Shown here piece after piece: positions 28,591 through 38,499 of a stretch of DNA of 64,000 bases (the stretch's first letter is position 1; every line of letters starts with the position of its first letter). The notes below the pieces were generated by a model. The model was not told the DNA's origin, ran no database searches, and saw only the letters and a program-made list of their open reading frames with translations. The DNA comes from Kluyveromyces lactis (lineage: Eukaryota; Ascomycota; Saccharomycetes; Saccharomycetales; Saccharomycetaceae). The position numbers and the translations under genes are program-made. The stretch spans positions 558,001 through 622,000 of the forward strand of contig NC_006038.1 of the NCBI RefSeq assembly GCF_000002515.2, given 5' to 3'.

Positions 28591-29406
28591 TCATATGTAA
28601 CACGGTATTAAAAGTTTTCCTGAGCGATGTTTTGCAGCATTATAGCTTTTAGCCAATATGCTACCGCTTTGGCTTGGTTGTGACCATGCCAGTTCCCATT
28701 TATTGACAATACATCCGTATATTGATTTCTTCCTTGCGACCTCTAGTAGTCTTGTAGCAATGCCATGTTGCCTTTGATTTCTACATACCCATATTCTCGA
28801 TATTCCCAGTTTGACGTCCGGTACTACATTCGGTACTATGGCTTTGGTGTCCAATACCATCCATTTACCTCGGTTGGTATTCTCGATGTACTCGATTGTA
28901 ATAACTCCAACAGCTCTATTCTTCTTTACGTAGATAAACGCTTTACCTTGTGATTTGCCGGACTTATCCACCTCAGACCAAAAAGCATTCTCATCATGAG
29001 GTGCATTTAATTCTTCATTTACAATTGACATCAAGTCGAGTGCAGCCTTCACTTCGTTAGCTTTCTTTGGAGAAATCATGACAATGTACTCATCTTCTTC
29101 ATATAAGGTTTGGGACGGGAGTTGAAAGGACATCACTTTTTTATCCTTTTCAGACACCATTGAATATTTCAGTTGTTTCTCTGTTTTAAGAGCCTCTACT
29201 CTATTAATGATGTCGCCCCAACTCTGAGACCACCTTTTCCCATTTAAATGTAAGTCATGATATCTTTTGTGCTGCACCAGATCACTAGGAGAATTAGTGC
29301 TATAAGTTATCGAACACTTCGGACATTTTACCAGAGTTGGGGTCGATTTAAACTGTAACGTGGCTTGAATAGACTTTTTAGTCTTTGGTGACCGATATTT
29401 GGACAT
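28591..29406 (-). CDS. ECO1: Cohesin acetyltransferase Eco1
   Basis: This 271-residue enzyme acetylates Smc3 in S phase so that cohesin holds sister chromatids stably. The N-terminus carries a PIP-like element (QATLQF, near residue 14) for binding PCNA, then a C2H2-type zinc finger CPKCSITYSTNSPSDLVQH with RYHDLHLNG. The GNAT acetyltransferase domain follows, with the acetyl-CoA loop RNQRQHGIATRLLEVAR, the CIVNKWELAWSQPSQSG stretch and a C-terminal AKSYNAAKHRSGKLLIPCY, all characteristic of the Eco1/Eso1 family. Length is close to the S. cerevisiae protein (281). A perfect MluI box lies about 45 bp upstream of the start. Confidence 0.97.
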   Translation of the reverse strand: MSKYRSPKTKKSIQATLQFKSTPTLVKCPKCSITYSTNSPSDLVQHKRYHDLHLNGKRWSQSWGDIINRVEALKTEKQLKYSMVSEKDKKVMSFQLPSQTLYEEDEYIVMISPKKANEVKAALDLMSIVNEELNAPHDENAFWSEVDKSGKSQGKAFIYVKKNRAVGVITIEYIENTNRGKWMVLDTKAIVPNVVPDVKLGISRIWVCRNQRQHGIATRLLEVARKKSIYGCIVNKWELAWSQPSQSGSILAKSYNAAKHRSGKLLIPCYI

Positions 29407-29447
29407 GTACGGTTGATTGGAGAGCTTTGATTGGTGGCAATTTACTG

Positions 29448-29453
29448 ACGCGT
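29448..29453 (+). promoter_or_regulatory. MluI cell-cycle box in the ECO1 promoter
   Basis: A perfect palindromic ACGCGT (context TGACGCGTTTTT) lies 42-47 bp upstream of the ECO1 ATG. It is the binding site of MBF and fits ECO1's S-phase role. Confidence 0.6.
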
Positions 29454-29675
29454 TTTTACTTTTGATAATTACACGTTAGAAAGTGTAGATCGATTTATAT
29501 TTCAGGTTGAAACAAGGGTATTGTTCATGAGAGAAAACTGGTAAGAACGGTAAGCAAAGAGATGCTGCATTTACCATATATGCCTCTGTGTATCCAGTTT
29601 ATGCAATAGGGAACCAATTACGAGAAAATCGTGTATTCTTCCTTAGAGCTAATGGAGTTTGTCACATGGTTACCA

Positions 29676-30404
29676 TGTTGTGGTATGTGACTATACATGT
29701 CACGTGGCTTTGATCTTATCAGATCTTTATTAGAAGAATCCATCTTGATTAGCTATATATCTCCTAGAATAATTAGATGCACCTGGTGTCTGTAGATCTG
29801 ATTCCTACTAATTAGTAGATTAGATCTGAGTACTGGTTTATATACTTTGTTATGTGTCAGTGACACAAAACCATTATTAACCGCCTATTATATTTGTATT
29901 ACCCGGTCATGCGTTATGACTAGTTCCAACAGTCTGTATACTAGTTCTACATTCTTATAACATGTCGTAAGATAGACTTAAGACAAGCCAGACGAGAGGT
30001 CATGTGAGCTAGCCAGCACACGGCAGAGTTCCAAGACGTCAGTGACTGGGCATATGGATCCTGTGGTATCCAGAGGGATGACCTAGATGGATCATAGACG
30101 GTCACGTGATGGTCTTGAGTGCGCGTGGAGGACGGTAGCTGCACAAAACCTACAAGGGCATGGAGGCAATGAGTTGCCATGACGAAGTCTGACGACCATC
30201 CGAGTATATAAGTCGAGTATAAAAGGCTGAGCTATGTTGCGACCTCTTGGGGAGGTTGGATGCAACAAGAGAAAGAAGAGCAAGGACGCATATACTCAAC
30301 GATCTAGCTAAATAGATTATATTATATTCGTTATATTGTTTGATATCAACGATCCCTCATCAGGCGATTAATCAATCAACTATCATCCAAACCATATCAC
30401 AACA
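29676..30404 (+). mobile_element. Probable solo LTR of a Ty-type retrotransposon upstream of tRNA-Ala
   Basis: A 729-bp block is bounded by short inverted ends of LTR type: TGTTGTGGTATG at the left and CATATCACAACA at the right, 11 of 12 bases complementary. Flanking 5-mers TACCA (29671-29675) and TAACA (30405-30409) look like a diverged target-site duplication. Two TATA-like boxes (30205-30211 and 30218-30224) near the right end suggest an LTR promoter on the plus strand. The right end is 13 bp from the tRNA-Ala gene, the placement typical of Pol III-targeting elements such as Ty3/gypsy-type. No internal coding region remains, so it reads as a recombined, inactive fossil of moderate age. It is longer than S. 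cerevisiae delta or sigma LTRs; the family is uncertain. Confidence 0.55.
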
Positions 30405-30417
30405 TAACATATTAATT

Positions 30418-30490
30418 GGGCGTGTGGCGTAGTTGGTAGCGCGCTCCCTTAGCATGGGAGAGGTCTTCGGTTCGACTCCGGACTCGTCCA
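30418..30490 (+). tRNA. tRNA-Ala (AGC)
   Basis: This 73-nt gene has acceptor stem GGGCGTG with ACTCGTCC (containing G-U pairs), anticodon loop TTAGCAT with anticodon AGC and T arm TCGGTTCGACTCCGGA. It differs from S. cerevisiae tRNA-Ala(AGC) at only about two positions by memory. There is no intron. A T6 terminator lies at 30494-30499. The gene has a probable solo LTR immediately upstream and separates the ECO1 and DAS2 synteny blocks. Confidence 0.97.
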
Positions 30491-30820
30491 TAATTTTTTG
30501 ACTTTTTGAAAAGCCATTTCAGCATTAATTTCTCAGTACATAAAATTACTATGTGTATGCCAAGAGTCCCAGCTCCTTTTATGAGAGATCGTATTTTTTG
30601 ATTAGACCATTGCTGCGTTACAGTTTTCAACCCTCAATATTTATTATCACGACTATTCAAGCAGTAATCGCCTAATCATTGTTCATTCGGGATATTGATG
30701 AATTAAGTCATAAAAGAAAAATATGCACTTTTAGACGACCAGGGAGACAACTGTTGAATACAAACACGGCGAACAGCAGGTCTTTCAAATACTGTTTTGA
30801 TCATTAGTTAAGGCAAAGTA
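30491..30820 (+). other. Region between tRNA-Ala and DAS2
   Basis: These 330 bp hold the Pol III terminator and the DAS2 promoter. Nothing else is recognised. Confidence 0.5.
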
Positions 30821-31450
30821 ATGTTGCATCGTATAGTTATCAACATTGCTGGCGGTCATTATGCTGGTGCTTTGCAAACCACCAAAGAAATCGAATCCAA
30901 ACTACTGGGAATATTCAAGCATGATGTTAGAGTAATTGATCTCGATGAACGTGCCATCGCACCGAGACAGTATTCAGACAAAGATTACGATTTCGAAAGT
31001 ATTATACATGAAATTAAAAACGTAAGCTCAAAAGGGGATTTAGTGATAATTTTGGTATGCGGCTGTTACTCATTATTCGACTCGAAACTATGCGACTTAT
31101 CTTCTTTGAAAGTGTTTGTGGATAGCGATGGCGATAAACGGTTGATCAATCTAATACAGCAAAAACATGTTATCACTGGGGATGATCTAGAATCCTGTAT
31201 TTCTTATTACATGGACCATCTTCGTCCAGAAATGATAAATTATATAGATCCAAGCAAAACGAAAGCAGATATCATCATTCCTTCGGCAAATGATGCGTTG
31301 GGTACAGCAATAATTGTTGATGGTATAGTTAAGGTGGTGGAACAGTATCAAGGTGGCGGGTCCAATGATACAAAAAAGCTTTTCCCACAATTGGATTTCA
31401 ATTTAGAAAGGATGGAACTTCAAAAGGAAAGATACTACGAATTGAGTTGA
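30821..31450 (+). CDS. DAS2: Das2-like putative uridine kinase-family protein
   Basis: This 209-residue protein corresponds to S. cerevisiae Das2 (YDR020C), annotated as a putative uridine kinase-like protein found as a suppressor of the dst1 mutation. Its cellular role is not established. The start MLHRIVINIAGGHYAGALQTTKEIE resembles the nucleotide-binding start of uridine kinases, but the P-loop is degenerate: GGHYAGAL lacks the GK[ST] of an active kinase. A central VVFVDSDGD-like strand (KVFVDSDGDKRLINLI) and the C-terminal DIIIPSANDALGTAIIVDGI echo the phosphoribulokinase/uridine kinase fold. Identification rests on both sequence resemblance and position: DAS2 neighbours GCV1 in S. cerevisiae, and here only TCM62 separates them. 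Confidence 0.8.
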   Translation: MLHRIVINIAGGHYAGALQTTKEIESKLLGIFKHDVRVIDLDERAIAPRQYSDKDYDFESIIHEIKNVSSKGDLVIILVCGCYSLFDSKLCDLSSLKVFVDSDGDKRLINLIQQKHVITGDDLESCISYYMDHLRPEMINYIDPSKTKADIIIPSANDALGTAIIVDGIVKVVEQYQGGGSNDTKKLFPQLDFNLERMELQKERYYELS

Positions 31451-31827
31451 TTTCACTCTTATGTGCGATAGTCTTCTCGTTAAAATTGTTACTGACCACA
31501 AACCAAGAGCCTGTATCAACAAAGCTTCTTCTGAGTTCTATAACGGAAGTATGTGTGTAGTGTGGCTAATCTTTAATAATGGAAAATGGTCACGGGACCG
31601 ACAGTATTAAATCCAGTTTTTTTCCTTAGAAATGTGTAGAACTTCGGCATAAGCAGCATATTTCCAATCCTCATCTGTTAAGAAAATAATGAGGAATTAT
31701 GAACCTTCACAGAAGTAGAGTCACAGTAGGGCACTGTGAACCTGCCGTTACTCGAGCAGTTCTGAAGTATAGCAACTTTTGGGATTCAGGATCGTGGGTA
31801 AGCCATAGTACGTTGAGAGGTGGAAAG
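31451..31827 (+). other. DAS2-TCM62 intergenic region
   Basis: These 377 bp between co-oriented genes include an in-frame upstream ATG at 31699 that would extend TCM62 by 43 residues lacking resemblance to the family. No other feature is visible. Confidence 0.45.
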
Positions 31828-33504
31828 ATGATACGATTTTGCAGGTCAATTAAGACATTGCATACTCCTACTCACTTTACCGATGCCACTGTTCGGTCTA
31901 ATTTGATGAGTAAGGTCAAGTTGTTAGACGAAATCTTGAGTCGTATTAGCTATGATAGAAGCGTACTATACACCCCAAAGTATAAAAGAATACCGCAGTT
32001 GGTTACGGCTAAAGATACAGTGCGTATGGGTACTTTGGTTCGTAACTTCATTGATAATATCACGATGGATCAAGCCTATGATGTGAGTAAACAATTGGAT
32101 CCTAAGGAAAAATTAGGGAAAGTTGGTTTAGAGCTGTTCCTCGAATGCAATAAAAACCATATTACTCCGTTGAGTACCCACTTAGCTGTAATGATGTTGG
32201 ATACGTATAATCGATATTCCAATGAGGTCGGATTTTTGGAAATGATGCTAGAAGAATTGAGAGATGCACAGTCTTATTTAATGGAAAATAGGTTCATGAT
32301 CGAAAAGAATGAAGATATAGACATGCTAATAGATAAGCTAGCATTTACACAGCAAGATGCCACCACTATGAAAAATGTGATGGATCAGTTGAACTACGAG
32401 TTGCCCTCAGATGACATTGTTAGAGTCGTTAGAGGTAACACAATGGAGGACACTATTGATCTATCCAAGGGGTGGAAATATCGAGCTGGTGTGCTTGATA
32501 CTAATGAACCATATCTGAGGTCGTTGCAAATTGATAAGAAGAAGTTGGTTACCGTCTCAGAATCAAGCTTAGTGCTAATATTTGATGGTACTTTACGGGA
32601 CGCTGATAAAATCCAACCTTCGCTTCATTACGCCACCAAACAGAAGCAATCGTTATTGTTGATTGTTAATGGAGATGTTACTGGAGATGCACTCGCTGCT
32701 ATCACCATCAATAACAATAAGAATAACCGCAATGGTAATCCATCTAAGACGATTATATTGAAGTATTTCGACAAAGATCATGATAACATTTCATTACAAG
32801 AAAACTACGATCTTGTCAAATTCTGTCAGCTACCTCAAGGATTAGGCTCCATATATTCGCCGAAATTCAGTGAATACGTTCCAAGTTCCGCATCTGCGAA
32901 TCTATTTTTTGGTTCCATGGAGGCCATCAAGGCCACCACAGGCGAATGCTTTCTTTACAACCCTAGTGCTGCTCTTGATGACGAAATTAAGAACAGGTCA
33001 TTACAGACAACTCTTACCCTTAACGTTGGTGGACAGTCGGAGTTTGAAATAGATCAAAGACGTGCATCGCTAGACAATATCTTGAATAACACAATGTGTC
33101 ATGGGTTAGCAGAAGGTTTTGTTCCCAGTCACGGAATAGCATTGGCCAAGGCAGCTAGTTATCTTTCGCAACAACCCTTGAAAGACGATTCCTTGATGGC
33201 TAAGACTGTACGTGCCGAACTTATCGAAACACTAACATTACCAATGGATCAAGCACTTCAAAATAAGTTTGGTTCGAATAGATTCTCAAGAGCTAAGCTG
33301 GTCTCTGATACCATGAATGTCAGATCTTTTCAGAATGCATACTTACCAGGATATAAAAAAGAGGTGAATGCTCTCACTACGGGGAACATTGAACCTTGGA
33401 ATAAACTAAATCACACCCTAGACAATGTCGCTGGTTTTGCCAAATTAATCACCAGTTGCAATACATATGTTACGAGGATATTTGATAAACCTAAAAGGGA
33501 ATGA
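31828..33504 (+). CDS. TCM62: Mitochondrial chaperonin-like assembly factor Tcm62
   Basis: This 558-residue mitochondrial protein is distantly related to Hsp60 chaperonins. In S. cerevisiae it is needed to assemble succinate dehydrogenase (complex II) and to protect matrix proteins under heat stress. Start choice: ATG 31828 gives MIRFCRSIKTLHTP, a basic, amphipathic presequence whose SIKTLHTP matches S. cerevisiae SVKTLHTP; an earlier ATG at 31699 adds a stretch without resemblance. Conserved blocks include KLGKVGLELFLECN, LSKGWKYRAGVLDTNEPYLRSL, LVLIFDGTLRDADKI, SLLLIVNGDVTGDALAAITINNN, IKATTGECFLYN and a chaperonin-like C-terminal region (RRASLDNILNNTMCHGLAEGF). S. cerevisiae TCM62 is YBR044C, next to QDR3 (YBR043C), so the position supports the call. 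Confidence 0.95.
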   Translation: MIRFCRSIKTLHTPTHFTDATVRSNLMSKVKLLDEILSRISYDRSVLYTPKYKRIPQLVTAKDTVRMGTLVRNFIDNITMDQAYDVSKQLDPKEKLGKVGLELFLECNKNHITPLSTHLAVMMLDTYNRYSNEVGFLEMMLEELRDAQSYLMENRFMIEKNEDIDMLIDKLAFTQQDATTMKNVMDQLNYELPSDDIVRVVRGNTMEDTIDLSKGWKYRAGVLDTNEPYLRSLQIDKKKLVTVSESSLVLIFDGTLRDADKIQPSLHYATKQKQSLLLIVNGDVTGDALAAITINNNKNNRNGNPSKTIILKYFDKDHDNISLQENYDLVKFCQLPQGLGSIYSPKFSEYVPSSASANLFFGSMEAIKATTGECFLYNPSAALDDEIKNRSLQTTLTLNVGGQSEFEIDQRRASLDNILNNTMCHGLAEGFVPSHGIALAKAASYLSQQPLKDDSLMAKTVRAELIETLTLPMDQALQNKFGSNRFSRAKLVSDTMNVRSFQNAYLPGYKKEVNALTTGNIEPWNKLNHTLDNVAGFAKLITSCNTYVTRIFDKPKRE

Positions 33505-34002
33505 TAAATCGAGAACCTTTCTTTTAAGAGTTGCTGTCTGATATCATTAAGGCATCGTTGATTAGTTATTGTTAACCATCCATCAATTTGTATATACACT
33601 TAGTTTTGATTTTGAAATGAAACCTGTACATATTAACGTAAACTTGTAGTTAGAGTTACCTAAAGCAACAAGAAAACAAAGCTAAAACATTATCTTCATC
33701 GCCATGCTGCTTTTAATGATAACAGAACGGGCAACTCCCGGCAGTTGGGCAAGTAAGCTGACGTTTGTTGCTTCCTTGTCTGTATATTCTGTTTTGACTT
33801 GACCATGATTCAAATTTGACTTGGTTTCACATGATGCGAAAAGCCCGATTTCTGCGTATATAAAGCATCCTGACTCCGACAAGAACCCTCTAAGAAACTC
33901 ATTGTAGAAGAGCGATAACTTGCAGTGCCGATCCCATCTGAAGAAATTGCAGTTTATATAAAGACAGCTGAACAACACTAAGTCTAATTTCGGCGATTGA
34001 AG
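33505..34002 (+). promoter_or_regulatory. GCV1 promoter region with Gcn4/Bas1-type site
   Basis: The 498-bp gap between TCM62 and GCV1 holds a TATA box (TATATAAA, 33857-33864) and a TGACTC site at 33871-33876. TGACTC is the core bound by Gcn4 and Bas1, and S. cerevisiae GCV genes are Bas1 targets. The site lies downstream of the TATA box, which is unusual for an activating element, so its function is uncertain. Confidence 0.45.
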
Positions 34003-35184
34003 ATGTTACAGTTCAGAAGATTTAACAGTTCCAGCCCGGGATCTGCTGCTTTGAAGAAGACTGCATTGTATGACTTACATGTGTCACTAGGGGGTACTAT
34101 GGTCCCTTTTGCCGGTTACAGCATGCCAGTATTATACAAGGGTGCTACCCATATCGAATCTCACCAATGGACCAGAGAACATGCTGGCTTGTTCGATGTT
34201 TCCCATATGTTGCAAAGTACTTTAAAGGGGCCAAAATCGATCGAGTTCTTACACAAAGTGACACCAACAGATTTCAAAGCTTTGGAACCTAAAAACGGTA
34301 CGCTATCCGTTCTATTGAATGAAAACGGTGGTATTGTTGATGATACTTTAATAACTAAAATCAATGACGAAGAGTTCTACATTGTGACGAACGCAGGTTG
34401 CATTGAAAGAGATACGGAATTCCTGAAAGACGAATTGAGTAAAATATCTGAAGGTGTATCATGGGAAACTCTCAAGGATAGATCATTGTTAGCGTTGCAA
34501 GGTCCACAAGCTCGTTATGCGTTGGCCAAGTTAGTGAAGCATGGTGACTTGAAGACTCTATACTTTGGACAAAGGGATGATTTCGAATTAACGGAGAATA
34601 TATCAGCACAGGTTGCTAGATCTGGATACACAGGTGAAGATGGGTTTGAAATAAGTGTATTGAATAAGGATGCCGCATTATTAGCCCAGCTGTTGTTAGA
34701 TCAGCCAGAGGTGAAACCTATCGGTTTAGCTGCAAGAGACAGTTTAAGACTAGAGGCAGGAATGTGTCTCTATGGTCACGAATTGAGCGAATCCATAACA
34801 CCAGTGGAGGCAGCATTGAACTGGGTCATTAGCAAGTCAAGACGTGATGGTTCCTTGGGGAAATTCAACGGATTTGACAATATCATCGCTCAGATCAAGG
34901 ATAAATCATATGACAAAGTCAGAGTTGGTTTCAAATATCAAGGTAAGGGACCAGCTGCCAGACAAGACACCCCAATTCTAAACGATTCAGATGAACAAGT
35001 TGGTGTTGTCACCTCGGGAAGTGCATCCCCTTCCTTAGACGGTATCAACATTGGACAAGCCTATGTGAAAAAGGGTCTTCACAAGAAGGGTACTCAACTA
35101 AAAGTTCAAGTGAGAAAGAAGACTTACCCAATTGAGATCGTCAAGATGCCATTGGTGCCCACACATTACTACCGTCCAGAGTAA
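34003..35184 (+). CDS. GCV1: Aminomethyltransferase, T protein of the glycine cleavage system
   Basis: This 393-residue mitochondrial enzyme transfers the methylene group from the lipoyl-bound aminomethyl of the H protein to tetrahydrofolate, releasing ammonia. The open frame begins six bases earlier at a TTG; the true ATG is 34003 (MLQFRRFNSSSPGSAALKKTALYDLH), which gives a basic, Ser-rich mitochondrial presequence. Conserved T-protein motifs follow: GGTMVPFAGYSMPVLYKG, FDVSHMLQSTLKGP, DDTLITKI, LLALQGPQA, SGYTGEDGFEIS, GLAARDSLRLEAGMCLYGHEL and the C-terminal GYVTSG-like VGVVTSGSASPSL. Length is near the S. cerevisiae protein (400). It lies between TCM62 and a permease in the merged YDR/YBR block. 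Confidence 0.97.
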   Translation: MLQFRRFNSSSPGSAALKKTALYDLHVSLGGTMVPFAGYSMPVLYKGATHIESHQWTREHAGLFDVSHMLQSTLKGPKSIEFLHKVTPTDFKALEPKNGTLSVLLNENGGIVDDTLITKINDEEFYIVTNAGCIERDTEFLKDELSKISEGVSWETLKDRSLLALQGPQARYALAKLVKHGDLKTLYFGQRDDFELTENISAQVARSGYTGEDGFEISVLNKDAALLAQLLLDQPEVKPIGLAARDSLRLEAGMCLYGHELSESITPVEAALNWVISKSRRDGSLGKFNGFDNIIAQIKDKSYDKVRVGFKYQGKGPAARQDTPILNDSDEQVGVVTSGSASPSLDGINIGQAYVKKGLHKKGTQLKVQVRKKTYPIEIVKMPLVPTHYYRPE

Positions 35185-36171
35185 ATATGATGGATTTAAC
35201 TATTCTAACGAATGACTTTTCACATTATTATATTGTTTCTTCCTCTCCTCTTTCGTCCCACCTTATCCGTACATAAAATATGTAGAAACTATCAGATAGC
35301 TAGCCCTTGGCGATCAAGAAACATTCCAAAAACTGTGCTGGATCTGGCCGTAAAGAACAATTTACATTGTGGTCTCTCTTCCTCTTAACTCTCTGCAGAG
35401 TGCGGAATACGTAGTTATCAAAAAGAAGAAACTTCTGCCTTTTCGTCGTATTAAGTAATCGCAGGTACAAAAAGCGAAAAAGACACCACAGCTGGCGAAA
35501 AGAAAGAGTAGCGTAACAGTGGGCACAGACGTTTCAGCGACCATTTGGTAGCTGGAAACACCGCTCGATGGTTCCAATCAAATTTTTCACCTTTCATTTC
35601 CTGCCATTGTAGTTCAATAAGCGAGTTCCATGGCATGTTTCTGACTAACGATTTTAGGAGCTCGAGAGTATTTTGACACCATTCCTTGCATGCGGCTGAG
35701 AGACAGGAAAGCGAATGTTTTCCATCGTATTATATGGCAGTTAAAGGTATGCTACCCATCTATCAGCATCCGATGTGGTACGGTGGCTGCAAAGGAGATA
35801 AGAATGCCATAAAAGTTGCCCGTGCACACTGTGTATTTCTTTATTTCTGTAGTCTTTATTGTGGATGTCTTCGAGTCAACTCATTCATGTTTTCATGAAT
35901 ATAAATACGAATACAAAAAATGCGCCTGTGGATTTGCTGAAGAAAAATCTATGAGCTGATGACATCGAAAATTAACCACAGTGTTGGGAAAGGGTACCAG
36001 GAGTGGCCTGAGTTACCGTCGTCCTTATTACAGTCTGGGTTTATATCAAGCTAAATTGGAAAATTTGGTTCTGTTATTGTGAGATATACATCGCCAGCTT
36101 TTAATTCATCAAGATTGAGAATACTAAGCATCATTTACTCTTAGTGAAAACCTTTTCGGCAAACTATTATA
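35185..36171 (+). other. Intergenic region upstream of the SAM3-type permease
   Basis: This 987-bp gap has no supportable gene; open frames 35362-35577 and 35686-35898 look random. It is probably the long promoter of the permease. A CCACAGTG near 35977 resembles the Met31/32 core, which would suit a sulfur-compound transporter, but one near-match is weak evidence. Confidence 0.45.
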
Positions 36172-37938
36172 ATGACTGATTTGGCAAAAGATTTGGCTAA
36201 AGATCCAACCCAGGTATCTGAGAATTTCACACAATCTTTATATACCGATGAAGATGGCTCTAGATCGTTGTTCACCAGAGTCAAGGATTCTTTCAAGAGA
36301 CAAGAACTTGTAGAAACTGAGGGCATAGATTTAGACACTTACAGTATGACAGATTACCAAAGGACTAATTATCTTTTAGCTAAGCAACCATATCAGAAAA
36401 ATTTGTCACAGAGACATTTGACGATGATTGCTATTGGGGGGACGTTGGGAACAGGTCTCTTCATCGGTATCGGTTGGTCATTAGCATCGGGACCTGGTAA
36501 TTTATTGATTGGATTTTTGCTTACTGGGTTGGCTATCTTTTGTGTTGTTCAGTGTGCTGCAGAATTATCATGTCAATATCCTGTTTCAGGGTCCTTTGCA
36601 TCTCACGTATCAAGATTTGTAGACCCATCCTGGGGTTTCACCGTCACTACGAATTATTGTTTGGCATGGTCCATCTCTTTCCCGTCTGAACTTATTGGTT
36701 GTGCAATGACCATTGGTTATTGGGATAGCTCCGTTAACCCCGTAGTATGGGTCATCATATTTTGGTTATTCATCATGGCATTGAATCTATTTGGTGTTAG
36801 AGGTTTCGCAGAAACTGAATATGTCTTGTCTATCTTTAAAATCCTTGCCATCATAATATTTTTGATCATTGGAGTAGTCCTTATATGTGGTGGTGGACCT
36901 AACTCCAACGGATACATTGGAACCAAGTACTGGCATGATCCTGGGTCTTTCAAGGCGCCAGTTTTCAAATCACTATGTAACACATTCGTGTCTGCAGCCT
37001 TTTCCTTTGGTGGTACTGAATTAGTGGTTTTAACTGCAGCAGAATCAAGGAAAGTGGAATCAATATCTAGAGCAGCAAAGGGAACCTTCTGGAGAGTGAT
37101 AGTCTTTTACGTGTCAACTGTTGTTGTTATCGGTTGTTTAGTACCTTACACTGATGAGAGATTACTCGGAGGTGACACCTCAGAGGATATCGCTGCATCA
37201 CCCTTCGTCATCGCATTGGCAAACACAGGAAAATTCGGTGAAAGAGTGTCAAACTTCATGAATGCTGTCATTCTTATTGCTGTGCTCTCCGTTTGTAACT
37301 CATGTGTCTATGCTGCATCACGTGTGATACAATCTTTGGGAGCTTCTGGGCAATTACCATCGATTTGTGGATATGTCGATCGTAAGGGTAGACCTTTGTT
37401 TGGTATTCTTGTCGTGGGTCTTTTCGGGTTTTTGCCCTTCATTGTGGCTTCGAACAAAGTTAGCGAGGTATTTGATTGGTTGTTTGCCTTATGTTCTATT
37501 TCTTCGATGTTCATTTGGTTCTCCATTTGCTATTCTTATTTGCGTTATAGATGGGCATTAAAGAAACAGAACAGAAGTGCCGACGAAATTGCGTACAAAT
37601 CGATGCTTGGAATTTGGGGGGCTTATTTGGGCTTACTTTTGAGTGCCCTGTTGATCGTAGGTGAAATTTACGTCTCACTTTTCCCTCTCGGCGAATCACC
37701 CAGTGCAGAAGCTTTCTTCAAATATTGTCTATCAATCCCCATAATGATCGCCGTTTACATTGGTCACAAGTCCTATACAGGGAATTGGAAATCATTTGTT
37801 ATCCCACTCTCTGGTATCGACCTCGATACAGGATTGTCACATAGTGATGTTGAAATAATGAAACATGAATTAGAAATTCAAAGAGTCAAACTTGCATCTA
37901 AACCACTTTATTATAGAATTTTCAGATTTTGGTGCTAG
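36172..37938 (+). CDS. SAM3: S-adenosylmethionine / S-methylmethionine permease (Sam3/Mmp1 type)
   Basis: This 588-residue plasma-membrane permease of the yeast amino acid transporter family (APC superfamily) has 12 predicted membrane segments. It is closest to S. cerevisiae Sam3 (S-adenosylmethionine, 587 residues) and Mmp1 (S-methylmethionine), and the substrate cannot be chosen between them from sequence. Shared landmarks are KQPYQKNLSQRHLTMIAIGG at the start of the core, GTGLFIGIGWSLASGPG in TM1, QYPVSGSFASHVSRFVD, WSISFPSELIGCAMTI, GGGPNSNGYIGTKYWHDPG, SAAFSFGGTELV and NSCVYAASRVIQSLGASGQLP. The C-terminus ends in PLYYRIFRFWC, the FWC tail used for palmitoylation and trafficking in this family. 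S. cerevisiae SAM3 and MMP1 are subtelomeric; here the gene is internal, between GCV1 and QDR3. Confidence 0.92.
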   Translation: MTDLAKDLAKDPTQVSENFTQSLYTDEDGSRSLFTRVKDSFKRQELVETEGIDLDTYSMTDYQRTNYLLAKQPYQKNLSQRHLTMIAIGGTLGTGLFIGIGWSLASGPGNLLIGFLLTGLAIFCVVQCAAELSCQYPVSGSFASHVSRFVDPSWGFTVTTNYCLAWSISFPSELIGCAMTIGYWDSSVNPVVWVIIFWLFIMALNLFGVRGFAETEYVLSIFKILAIIIFLIIGVVLICGGGPNSNGYIGTKYWHDPGSFKAPVFKSLCNTFVSAAFSFGGTELVVLTAAESRKVESISRAAKGTFWRVIVFYVSTVVVIGCLVPYTDERLLGGDTSEDIAASPFVIALANTGKFGERVSNFMNAVILIAVLSVCNSCVYAASRVIQSLGASGQLPSICGYVDRKGRPLFGILVVGLFGFLPFIVASNKVSEVFDWLFALCSISSMFIWFSICYSYLRYRWALKKQNRSADEIAYKSMLGIWGAYLGLLLSALLIVGEIYVSLFPLGESPSAEAFFKYCLSIPIMIAVYIGHKSYTGNWKSFVIPLSGIDLDTGLSHSDVEIMKHELEIQRVKLASKPLYYRIFRFWC

Positions 37939-38499
37939 TTCTTGTCATGATGATTTAATACCAACACAAACAGACACGTATCATCTATGCATCTTCAGGA
38001 ACTAACAATCATGTAATCGAACATACTAGCATTCTTTTCATATTTTGTAGTCTAATTGAAAGTAATTAATCGCAGCTTGTGTTGTGAAGCTATTTAAATC
38101 GGAATTTAAGGAACCATGAGCGCAAGGCGACGGTATTTACGCTTCAACTAAATGAATATCGAACAACCATTCAACTGGAACCATTCAAGCTTTGACTTGA
38201 AAATAACTATCGAAAATGCCAAGCTTGTCCTTCTAGGAATAGCCTTCTTCTCTTGCGTTTCCCCACTCGAGAGGCATTTTTATTGCTCGCTTACGTTTAT
38301 CCTTCCTGCACCTTTAAATTCCGATATGGAATTTTTTCGTAATGTCCAAAATTGCAACCATTTTAAAGGTAAAAAAGATCAATGAAGGATGAAGAATGAA
38401 AAGAATCAACAACTCGGTCTCTTCATTCTTACTGTTACTATACACTACTCCTAGATTCTGATAGTGGTAGCATCAATGGTGAAGTACCAGTAACTAAAG
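37939..38499 (+). other. SAM3-QDR3 intergenic region
   Basis: These 561 bp between co-oriented genes are AT-rich. An imperfect repeat of AAATTCCGATATGGAATTT-like sequence occurs at about 38317-38335, and poly-A/T tracts are present. I see no gene and no clear drug-response element. Confidence 0.45.

Noticed and set aside
31699-31827. Upstream in-frame ATG extending TCM62 by 43 residues
   Set aside because: The extension does not resemble Tcm62 homologues, and the start at 31828 gives a proper mitochondrial presequence aligned with S. cerevisiae.
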